Origin: Nitrospirales bacterium
Lineage (GTDB): Bacteria; Nitrospirota; Nitrospiria; Nitrospirales; UBA2166
Direction: 5' to 3'
Length of the DNA: 5,780 nt
Assembly: GCA_029261375.1 (NCBI GenBank)
Contig: JAJDBL010000257.1
Coordinates: 1-5,780 of the forward strand
The notes under the pieces were generated by a model. That model was given only the letters and a program-made list of their open reading frames with translations. It had not been told where the DNA came from and ran no database searches. This document shows, piece after piece, positions 1 to 4,610 of the stretch (positions are counted from its first letter, which is position 1; the number at the start of each line of letters is the position of its first letter). Made by a program: the position numbers and the translations under genes.

Positions 1-1
1 C

Positions 2-232
2 CGACCGGTGTTGATGACTGGCGGATCTACGATGGCTGGTCTCCTCCCGATTATGTGGAGCACGGGAGCTGGTGCCGATGTGATGAAGCGCATTGCCGCG
101 CCGATGATCGGTGGGATGGGCACCACGTTGATTCTCACCCTTTTGGTGATTCCGGCGATTTATATCATTTGGAGAGGATGGGACATCGAAGCGAGAAAAT
201 CTCTTGCCACAGCAGATGGAGAACATTCGTGA
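2..232 (+). CDS. Heavy-metal efflux RND transporter (CusA/CzcA type), C-terminal part only
   Basis: This is the 3' end of a gene that begins before the window; the frame is open from base 2 and ends at TGA 230-232. The product is the inner-membrane pump of a tripartite RND system that exports metal cations (Cu/Ag or Co/Zn/Cd) using the proton gradient, together with a periplasmic adaptor and an outer-membrane channel. The visible residues carry the very conserved C-terminal block of the HME-RND family: [32 protein letters not shown], then a last hydrophobic helix ([15 protein letters not shown]) and a short polar cytoplasmic tail of about 20 residues. The family match is clear; the metal specificity cannot be told from this fragment, because the metal-binding methionine/acidic residues lie upstream. 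The next gene starts only 24 bp downstream, so it may be in the same operon. Confidence 0.93.
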   Translation, partial: RPVLMTGGSTMAGLLPIMWSTGAGADVMKRIAAPMIGGMGTTLILTLLVIPAIYIIWRGWDIEARKSLATADGEHS

Positions 233-256
233 ACATTCAACAAGGGAGGGAAGACT

Positions 257-432
257 ATGGCGGTAATGTGCGATGTCTGTAATACCAGCATGATGCTCAC
301 GTCAACCAATGATGTACCGCAACCAGATGGGGGTTCTATATCACATACCGGAATTGGAAGTGCCCCTCCTGTGACAAAACGGTGATGGACATGACCCATC
401 ATACGCCACCGAATGAATCTTCCACTGATTGA
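257..432 (+). pseudogene. Small two-CXXC zinc-ribbon-like protein, frame broken at a G run
   Basis: A good ribosome binding site (AAGGGAGGG, 242-250) precedes ATG 257. The starting frame gives MAVMCDVCNTSMMLTST and onward, then runs off into unrelated residues and stops at TGA 383-385 (42 codons). The frame one base back (-1) carries the obvious continuation, FYITYRNWKCPSCDKTVMDM, and ends at TGA 430-432. The two join exactly if the run of five Gs at 329-333 had six: the result is a 58-residue protein with CXXC at residues 5-8 and a second CPSC, as in a zinc ribbon. So what is seen is a one-base deletion in a homopolymer. It may be a true mutation, a sequencing error, or a slippage site. Role unknown; the position 24 bp behind a metal pump gene suggests, but does not show, a metal-linked function. 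Confidence 0.7.
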
Positions 433-451
433 CAAAATGACCATTTGTCAA
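429..451. promoter_or_regulatory. Inverted repeat TTGACAAA-N7-TTTGTCAA, possible operator
   Basis: Two perfect 8-bp arms (429-436 and 444-451) flank a 7-base centre. The repeat overlaps the stop codon of the small zinc-ribbon reading frame and lies about 140 bp upstream of the CBS-domain gene. There is no T tract immediately after it, only AAAAC, so it is a poor intrinsic terminator on the plus strand. Symmetry and size suit a dimeric regulator's binding site. TTGACA inside the left arm resembles a -35 box, but no matching -10 is seen at the right distance. Function is inferred only. Confidence 0.35.
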
Positions 452-592
452 AAACAGGATGTCCGACGGCGCTCAAGCCACAACAGGACCTAGCGAACGT
501 CTATGAAGACTCTAAATGGGCGTACCCAACGCTTTGGATAATAACGGCTGGAATGACCAGCTCATGCAGACATAATTCTAGGAGGACATGCT

Positions 593-994
593 ATGGCGGC
601 AACGATCGGACAGTTGATGACCAACACCCTTATCTCGGTTCAGCATGACACAAGCGTCCTGTTGGCGGCTGAGAAAATGTCAGAGGAACGGATCGGTTCA
701 CTGCTTGTGGAAAAAAATGGTGAGTTCACCGGAATACTTACTGAAACGGATGTGGTGAGAAAAGCGGCCGCCAAAGGCCTCGACCTCTCCACGACACTGG
801 TCCATGAAATTATGAGTGCCCCAGTGCTCTCAATAGATCTGCATGTCTCATCCCGGTATGCCATTGATATTATGTCCAACGCGGAGATTCGTCATCTTGC
901 CGTGACAGACGAAGGGAAGACCATCGGTCTTCTCTCTGTTCGAGACATTCTGGATTATTTCAAGACTGCGATCCCATTAGATGTAGACGGGTAA
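593..994 (+). CDS. Two-CBS-domain protein
   Basis: The protein has 133 residues and consists almost wholly of a tandem CBS (Bateman) pair. CBS1 covers about residues 7-62, with IGSLLV and GILTETDVVRK. CBS2 covers about residues 70-125, starting at EIMSAPVLSI and ending with HLAVTDEGKTIGLLSVRDIL. Such stand-alone pairs bind adenine nucleotides (AMP, ATP, NAD or S-adenosylmethionine) and act as soluble sensors or as regulatory partners of enzymes and transporters; no catalytic domain is fused here. The start is set by a strong AGGAGGA (580-586), six bases before ATG 593; the ATG at 588 is out of frame. About 160 bp separate it from the preceding gene, so it probably has its own promoter; a GATAAT (537-542) is the only -10-like element seen, without a convincing -35. 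The ligand cannot be read from the sequence. Its 3' end lies about 40 bp from an IS element. Confidence 0.9.
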   Translation: MAATIGQLMTNTLISVQHDTSVLLAAEKMSEERIGSLLVEKNGEFTGILTETDVVRKAAAKGLDLSTTLVHEIMSAPVLSIDLHVSSRYAIDIMSNAEIRHLAVTDEGKTIGLLSVRDILDYFKTAIPLDVDG

Positions 995-1036
995 TCGGCT
1001 GGGTCACGGCAAAAAGACACAAAACATGTCCGACGA

Positions 1037-1050
1037 GGGTACTGTCAACT
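1037..1050 (+). repeat. IS6 terminal inverted repeat, left end
   Basis: The 14 bases match the opposite end at 1827-1840 in 12 positions. Read outward on the minus strand, the repeat contains a perfect TTGACA (1048 down to 1043) directed toward the 3' end of the CBS gene, but no good -10 follows at 16-18 bases. Confidence 0.8.
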
Positions 1051-1101
1051 GAGCCCAAGTGGAACGCAACAGGGCCGGTCGGCGGGGCAGTTGTAGAATG
1101 C

Positions 1102-1800
1102 TCAAGCACAGGCGACCGCATTCCAAGGAAGCAAAGCACGAGCGCGCACCCTCCGATGGTTGACGGCCTGCAACAGGTGACGGCCGACGCGAAAGAGATG
1201 CTGCGTCAGTCCATGTATCGTAAGCAATCGTTGCGCTTGAGTCGGGGATGTGAACTGTCGCATGGAACGTTCCCGCTGTCGCGTGGGTTGGTGAGAGCCT
1301 TCTGCCCGGTTATCCGCGTCGCGGGTGGTGTCGTGAATCACCGAGGGTATTACCGTGCGGTGTGCGGCGGCATCGCTCCTCAGCTTGTCTGTCACCAACC
1401 ACCGGGGCTCGCTTCCCGCACTGTTCAAGAGGCGACGGAAGAAGCGTTCCGCTGCGCGCTGATTTCGACGGGGCTGGACCAGGATATCAATGACATCTCC
1501 ATCCTGATCAACAGCTCGCCAGAGATATTGCCGCTGCCCTTGAATGGTTAAGAACCGTTCGTCTAAGTACCAGGTGTCGCCGAGACGTCCTTGTCGGCGC
1601 TTCAGTCTTTGGGCGTATTCCGGTCCAAACTTCTGACACCATTGTCGAAGAGTCCCGTAGGTGACCGTGATGCCTCGCTCAGCGAGCAGATCCTCCACCT
1701 CGCGAAAACTCAGGCAGAAGCGGTGATAGAGCCAGATGGCATGACTGATGACTTCGGGTGGAAAGCGATCACCGCGGTAGATGGATAGTTTAATTTTCAT
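1102..1800 (-). CDS. IS6-family DDE transposase
   Basis: The transposase catalyses replicative (copy-in/cointegrate) transposition of its element. From ATG at 1800 the protein has 232 residues, the usual family length; a TTG one codon upstream is also possible, and neither has a strong ribosome binding site. An N-terminal helix-turn-helix region (about 30-56, with SFREVEDLLAERGI and TLRQW) is followed by the catalytic domain. The DDE triad is present: D80 in WYLDERFL, D138 in VTDKL and E167 in NRAEGSHQPTR. There are 28 residues between the second D and the E, as in the IS240-like branch of the family. QYLWRAVDQDG and the C-terminal HLFRVGRHLL block are also conserved family signatures. No frameshift or internal stop is present, so the enzyme is probably functional. 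Confidence 0.92.
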   Translation of the reverse strand: MKIKLSIYRGDRFPPEVISHAIWLYHRFCLSFREVEDLLAERGITVTYGTLRQWCQKFGPEYAQRLKRRQGRLGDTWYLDERFLTIQGQRQYLWRAVDQDGDVIDILVQPRRNQRAAERFFRRLLNSAGSEPRWLVTDKLRSDAAAHRTVIPSVIHDTTRDADNRAEGSHQPTRQRERSMRQFTSPTQAQRLLTIHGLTQHLFRVGRHLLQAVNHRRVRARALLPWNAVACA

Positions 1801-1826
1801 CAACGCAGGCTGCCAAACTCAGCTCA

Positions 1827-1840
1827 AGTTGACAATGCCC
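1827..1840 (-). repeat. IS6 terminal inverted repeat, right end
   Basis: Reads GGGCATTGTCAACT on the minus strand and pairs with 1037-1050. On the plus strand it contains TTGACA (1829-1834) pointing out of the element; a TTTATAGT stretch at 1854-1861 lies 19-21 bases further on, longer than the ideal 17. Confidence 0.8.
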
Positions 1841-1938
1841 TCGGGATTCATCGTTTATAGTCGGCAGTGTTTCGGTCATCTCAAGAATCTATTTTAAGGA
1901 TGATAATGTATTTTATCGAAACTAAATGATCACTTTCT

Positions 1939-1968
1939 TTGACATATGTGTCTATTGGGCTCGATTAA
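1939..1968 (+). promoter_or_regulatory. Weak candidate sigma70-type promoter
   Basis: A perfect -35 (TTGACA, 1939-1944) is followed after 18 bases by GATTAA (1963-1968), which matches the -10 consensus in only three of six positions. It would read rightward through the 29-bp palindrome, whose centre lies about 32 bases past a predicted start near 1975, a suitable place for a repressor site. No plus-strand gene follows before 3052, so a product is not evident. TTGACA may be chance in this AT-rich stretch. Confidence 0.22.
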
Positions 1969-1992
1969 ACGGTGCCAAGGGTGATCTAAGGA

Positions 1993-2021
1993 ATTGAATA
2001 ACACCTAAGGTGTTATTCAAT
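1993..2021. repeat. Perfect 29-bp palindrome, likely protein-binding site
   Basis: Two perfect 14-bp arms (ATTGAATAACACCT and its exact complement) surround a single central A at 2007. As RNA it would form a 13-bp stem with a TAA loop, but it is followed by TGCAATGCG and not a T tract, so it is not a classic terminator. The stem is AT-rich at its ends and GC-containing at the centre. Perfect symmetry of this length suits an operator, a partition or recombinase site, or a hairpin bound as single strand by a transposase. The partner protein is not known. Confidence 0.6.
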
Positions 2022-2165
2022 GCAATGCGTTGATGCGGGACACATGTAGCCCGAGCAAGGACTGGAGTTGTCGATGGATCAGAAGCGGAGGAGTAGACGA
2101 ATGTAATGGGATGAAGTGAGTTCTGTTACATGGTGCGACGTCTCGTCTTCATGAATCGTGCTGGC

Positions 2166-2927
2166 TCAAGAAGAGCTTTTCAGCCCGTGCGCTCTTTTTG
2201 CTCTAGGTCGTTCCCCGTTAAGGCGTGCGAGTGGGTTTTCCCGTTGCTCCTTCACCCATGCCATGGTGCGCCAAAGTTCTGGGACACTGGTCAGAGACGC
2301 GGGTACATGACCAATGGAGGCTATCGCCCGATCGCGCATTTCTCGCAGTACCTTCCCAGAAATCCCCGCGTAATCTCGCCGTTTTATCTTGACAGGGCCA
2401 TCAGGAAGCTGTTCCCGCTCCGCAAAAAGATCGACGATCTCCTCATCTGTAAAACCCAGCTCTCTAAAATCGTGCACACAGTTCGCACCTTTGTACTGCG
2501 TGATGGGATCAAATGGTCTGCCCTCAGGTGTGACGGCTTGGTCCCATTCGTCACGTACCCATGCAAGTACGGATGGAATGTATAGCGTCTGACGATCGAA
2601 GCGAAATGCTTTTGCCTCGGCCTTCACACGCCGGATCAGTGCGTGGTCGTTTTGGACAGCTGCTTTGATCTTCGTTCCCACGTCTGACCAATACGCCTCA
2701 TCAAAGCATACGAGAGGGCCGTCACAGCGGTAACATGTGGATCGGTGGGACTCGATGTTTTTACAGCTTGCACACCAGCCCGCCATGTTCCCCACAGTGG
2801 GCATCTCCATCATTAAGAGCCGTAACCAACGCACGCCATCAAAGGTGTCAAGATCGAACGTTTCGCGTAACTCTTGAGGCGGTAAGTAGTATGTGTTCGC
2901 CAATGCCATGAGATTGTCTTCGGTCAT
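2166..2927 (-). CDS. Hypothetical protein with CXXC-X9-CXXC zinc-finger-like cluster
   Basis: I do not recognise this 253-residue protein. It begins at ATG 2927 behind AAGAAGG, nine bases upstream, and ends at TGA 2168-2166. Near residue 50 it carries C52-X2-C55 and C65-X2-C68 (WCASCKNIES...TCYRCDG), with another Cys at 74; spacing suits a structural zinc site. Around it are charged, mainly helical stretches: about 85-110 (rich in K, A, R), a W-rich stretch at 120-130 (VLAWVRDEWDQ), an acidic helix at 157-170 (LGFTDEEIVDLFAE) and a basic C-terminal tail (about 235-253, RARLNG...KRAHGLK-like composition). There is no signal peptide or membrane segment, so it is probably cytoplasmic. The zinc-finger-like site and basic tail hint at nucleic acid binding, by inference only. 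It is transcribed divergently from the 3052-4503 genes, with about 124-148 bp between starts. Confidence 0.8.
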   Translation of the reverse strand: MTEDNLMALANTYYLPPQELRETFDLDTFDGVRWLRLLMMEMPTVGNMAGWCASCKNIESHRSTCYRCDGPLVCFDEAYWSDVGTKIKAAVQNDHALIRRVKAEAKAFRFDRQTLYIPSVLAWVRDEWDQAVTPEGRPFDPITQYKGANCVHDFRELGFTDEEIVDLFAEREQLPDGPVKIKRRDYAGISGKVLREMRDRAIASIGHVPASLTSVPELWRTMAWVKEQRENPLARLNGERPRAKRAHGLKSSS

Positions 2928-3051
2928 ACGGGTCGGCCTTCTTGTTTCACTGAGGGCTAAGCGTGTATTGCTGGCTCGAGCACCACCTCAATGATCAGGT
3001 TCCATTGTTCCCCCAGTGTACCTCCGTACGTCTGAAAATTGCATCTGAAAA
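2928..3051. promoter_or_regulatory. Divergent intergenic region with probable promoters in both directions
   Basis: The gap separates the starts of the minus-strand zinc-cluster gene and the plus-strand gene run, so promoters for both must lie in or near it. On the minus strand TTGAGG (about 2992-2987) with a TACACG-like -10 after 18 bases is the best but weak candidate. On the plus strand no clear -35/-10 pair is visible. An 8-bp palindrome GCTCGAGC (about 2974-2981) and a near-tandem 13-bp repeat at 3031-3056 could be regulator contacts. The sites are suggested by gene arrangement more than by motif quality. Confidence 0.4.
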
Positions 3052-3056
3052 GTGCG
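3031..3056 (+). repeat. Near-tandem 13-bp repeat (TCTGAAAA...)
   Basis: Two adjacent 13-base units, TCTGAAAATTGCA and TCTGAAAAGTGCG, agree at 11 of 13 positions. They sit at the start of the first plus-strand reading frame, and the second unit contains its GTG. They could be a direct-repeat binding site for a regulator such as the winged-helix protein encoded just downstream; two copies alone can also occur by chance. Confidence 0.35.
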
Positions 3057-3273
3057 TAGAAATACACCCTCCCATATGACGGGTTTGGTCTTCCTCGACC
3101 CAGTTGCTCTCACGATTCTTTACTCTCTCGTCCAACATCCTGAGTCAGACGTCATCGATAAGCCGCTGAAATGTCGTGCTTTTCAGGGAGAACGAGTTTT
3201 CCCAATAGCTCAGCAAGTGGCGTATTGGCACCATATTAATTATTTAACGGGGGATTCTCTTTTCGAAACATGA
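3052..3273 (+). CDS. Small hypothetical protein, coupled to the winged-helix gene
   Basis: The reading frame has 73 codons from GTG 3052, or 65 from ATG 3076, the more conventional start; neither has a clear ribosome binding site, and a stop at 3046-3048 prevents a longer form. I recognise no family. The product begins with a hydrophobic stretch (MTGLVFLDPVALTILYSLV) that looks more like a buried helix than a membrane anchor because it holds D and P. It then has a polar middle and aromatic residues (AYWHHINYL) near the end. Its main support is context: the TGA stop overlaps the next ATG as ATGA (3270-3273), typical of translationally coupled operon genes. It might be a small partner of the winged-helix protein. 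A chance ORF remains possible. Confidence 0.45.
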   Translation: MRRNTPSHMTGLVFLDPVALTILYSLVQHPESDVIDKPLKCRAFQGERVFPIAQQVAYWHHINYLTGDSLFET

Positions 3274-3587
3274 CCAAACAGATCATTCTCAATCTATTGG
3301 CCAAGGAAGAGGAGTTAGACGCTGCAGGTGTGGCTCAGCGGGTGAGGTCTACCCCAGAAGCCGCGGGAATGATGTTACTGCGATTGTGGCGCCAAGGGTT
3401 AATTCAACGGGAGATTGACCCTGGGGACGGAGTGCTGTTTTACACCGTCACACAAAAAGGACATGCGCGATTGCGTTATTGGCACGACACACAGTCATCA
3501 AGAAGGAGATCAGACCATGCCCAGGAAAACACCGGTTCGAACACGCACATCGATCAGTCCGACATCGAAATCAGATCCATGCCATGA
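3270..3587 (+). CDS. Small winged-helix DNA-binding protein
   Basis: The product has 105 residues. Residues about 4-72 fit a winged helix-turn-helix: helix 1 (IILNLLAKEEEL), the turn with AAGVAQRVRSTPEAAGMMLLRLWRQGLI as helices 2-3, then the wing (IQREIDPGDGVLFYTVTQKG) and a closing helix (HARLRYWHD). This resembles MarR/PadR-like or archaeal-type small regulators. The tail from about 73 on is polar and arginine/serine-rich and is probably disordered. It likely binds DNA as a dimer and regulates its own operon or the divergent gene. It starts at the ATGA overlap with the preceding frame (a GGGGGA lies some 18 bases upstream, too far to be optimal), so translation is probably coupled. Its last 23 codons overlap the start of the next gene by 71 bp. 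No ligand or sensor domain is visible. Confidence 0.72.
   Translation: MTKQIILNLLAKEEELDAAGVAQRVRSTPEAAGMMLLRLWRQGLIQREIDPGDGVLFYTVTQKGHARLRYWHDTQSSRRRSDHAQENTGSNTHIDQSDIEIRSMP
3503..3508 (+). promoter_or_regulatory. Ribosome binding site deciding the 3517 start
   Basis: AAGGAG lies eight bases upstream of ATG 3517 and inside the coding sequence of the winged-helix gene. It is the only good site in the neighbourhood and rules in favour of the 328-residue form over the longer open frame from 3415. Confidence 0.7.
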
Positions 3588-4503
3588 GTTCAATGCCAGC
3601 AGACGGCGGTTGTGGCTAGACGGCATCAAGAAACGGGCGATCAGGGAACTGCCCTGGGATGCACCCGCTGGCGACCGCGTGAAGCTTCGTAAGGCCATTC
3701 AGTTGGCGCTGAAAGACTACGGGCCCAATGACTCTCAAGATGAGGTCGATGACATTGTTCAGGCTCTCGTGGATCGGGTGTGTCACGAGGTGGAGTCAGA
3801 ACAGGAGACAGAGAATCGAGGGGGACGAAAGAAGCAACATGTGGAGTTGGGGATGGCGTGTTATGACCTTGCGATCGAGCAATTTCCTGAACGGTGCATA
3901 GGTAAGCGCAACAGCGCATTATGGCATAGCACCCGTGGCAAATTACGTCGACGGTTTCGATCCATGTTGAACGACGAACTGACCGGGGATGAGCCTTGTG
4001 AGGGCGTGATGGAGCGGCTTGTCGAGTTTCTCGCTGACTGGCGTGTTGAGCAAGATTCGAGCCTAAACAGGCACAACATCGTACGCACGCTCAAAGAGTG
4101 GATGTGGCCATTGGCGGCAGTGGCTGCGACGGCCGTCGCGTACTCGCCCAGAGCTCAGTCGGTGATCAAGAATGTTAGCGAGAAAGCCATGGAAGTACTT
4201 CAAGATCCCTTGTGCGCGGTGGTGTTGGAGGCGATGTCTATGCAGAACTCGTCTCCGCAGGATGAGGCTGCTCGGCCTCCGGAGAAGGAGGAGCCAACGG
4301 CAACTGCGGAGACGACGGCTGCAGATGCTAGTGCTGAACAGGCTCATAATCCCAACATGGAGGGGTTTGAGCGATTGCGGCAAGCGTTTGCAGCTGTGAT
4401 GACCGGGGAGGTGGGTGCTCCACCGCAGGATGGACGGTCGGCTGATTCTGCATCATCGCATGATGATGAGAATGCTCTGGATCGTGTCAGCGTGAATGGG
4501 TGA
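3517..4503 (+). CDS. Hypothetical 328-residue protein, charged N-half and low-complexity C-half
   Basis: I do not recognise the family. The start chosen is ATG 3517, eight bases after AAGGAG (3503-3508); the frame is open further upstream to 3415 but with no ribosome binding site. Residues 1-30 are basic, Ser/Thr-rich and probably disordered. Residues 30-190 look helical and strongly charged, with LWLDGIKKRAIRELPWD, a conserved-looking DSQDEVDDIVQALVDRV stretch, and a basic patch at 137-150 (HSTRGKLRRRFRSM). A short hydrophobic segment at 196-210 (MWPLAAVAATAVAYS) is marginal for a membrane helix. Residues 245-280 are a Pro/Glu/Thr/Ala linker (PPEKEEPTATAETTAADASA), followed by a short helix (EGFERLRQAFAAVM) and an acidic tail. 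The gene begins inside the winged-helix gene in another frame, which implies coupled expression. Function is unknown; a scaffold, DNA-binding or peripheral membrane role would each fit. Confidence 0.8.
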   Translation: MPRKTPVRTRTSISPTSKSDPCHEFNASRRRLWLDGIKKRAIRELPWDAPAGDRVKLRKAIQLALKDYGPNDSQDEVDDIVQALVDRVCHEVESEQETENRGGRKKQHVELGMACYDLAIEQFPERCIGKRNSALWHSTRGKLRRRFRSMLNDELTGDEPCEGVMERLVEFLADWRVEQDSSLNRHNIVRTLKEWMWPLAAVAATAVAYSPRAQSVIKNVSEKAMEVLQDPLCAVVLEAMSMQNSSPQDEAARPPEKEEPTATAETTAADASAEQAHNPNMEGFERLRQAFAAVMTGEVGAPPQDGRSADSASSHDDENALDRVSVNG

Positions 4504-4610
4504 TGGAACCCACAATACACCGAATATGACTCGACGACGGCGATGCCCAAGTTATGATCCACACGAATGAGCCCAATCCATCACCCTGGTGGATCACCTG
4601 AGAAAAAACC
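4504..4610 (+). other. Short gap before the methyltransferase gene, no terminator seen
   Basis: The 107 bp hold no reading frame of note and no GC-rich hairpin with a T tract, so transcription from the upstream genes could continue into the methyltransferase gene. A short inverted repeat GGTG-GAT-CACC (4588-4598) lies just before its start and could hold translation in check if it folds; the stem is only 4 bp and is weak evidence. Confidence 0.4.

Larger units (their letters stand above)
1037..1840 (-). mobile_element. IS6-family insertion sequence, complete, about 804 bp
   Basis: The element is bounded by terminal inverted repeats: the left end reads GGGTACTGTCAACT from 1037, and the right end, on the minus strand, reads GGGCATTGTCAACT inward from 1840 (12 of 14 identical; GAGC also follows in both with a one-base offset). 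The size, the GG-N-A-YTGT-type ends and the single minus-strand DDE transposase are typical of IS6-family elements. The 8 bases outside each end (TCCGACGA left, TCGGGATT right) do not form the 8-bp target duplication this family normally makes. The copy may therefore have arrived by cointegrate formation or been followed by recombination or deletion. Ends could be one base shorter on each side. Confidence 0.85.
1841..2165. other. AT-richer intergenic stretch between the IS and a convergent gene end
   Basis: About 325 bp without a supportable gene. It is visibly richer in A and T up to about 2020 than the flanking genes. It holds a perfect 29-bp palindrome (1993-2021) and a TTGACA/GATTAA promoter-like pair (1939-1968). 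No tRNA-like fold, CRISPR repeat or conserved protein reading was found on either strand; the longest reading frames are short and lack ribosome binding sites. The genes on both sides are on the minus strand, so it is downstream of the 2166-2927 gene and upstream of the transposase. Confidence 0.6.

Noticed and set aside
445..648. Plus-strand 67-codon frame upstream of and overlapping the CBS gene
   Set aside because: No ribosome binding site, no recognisable composition, and it overlaps the well-supported CBS gene in another frame.
1156..1551. Plus-strand 131-codon frame inside the IS
   Set aside because: It is the antisense shadow of the conserved transposase catalytic region.
1800..1880. 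Minus-strand short frame starting MTETLPTINDES just outside the right IS end, possibly the N-terminus of a gene cut by the IS
   Set aside because: Only about 14 codons lie outside the element, there is no clear ribosome binding site, and the left flank gives no matching continuation.
2167..2200. Imperfect hairpin with Ts as a terminator for the zinc-cluster gene
   Set aside because: The T tract is on the plus strand, so it cannot serve the minus-strand gene; its large loop and coding location make it weak for the plus strand.
2130..2585. Plus-strand 151-codon frame opposite the zinc-cluster gene
   Set aside because: Lacks a ribosome binding site and lies antisense to a better-supported gene with a good start.
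4063..4399. Arginine- and leucine-rich frames opposite or shifted within the 328-residue gene
   Set aside because: Their skewed composition is the expected by-product of the low-complexity Ala/Glu/Pro codons of the real gene.
4590..4599. TGGATCACCT, identical to ten bases near the 3' end of 16S rRNA
   Set aside because: No 16S sequence lies before it, and the following bases (GAGAAAAAA) do not continue the anti-Shine-Dalgarno tail; a 10-base match is within chance.
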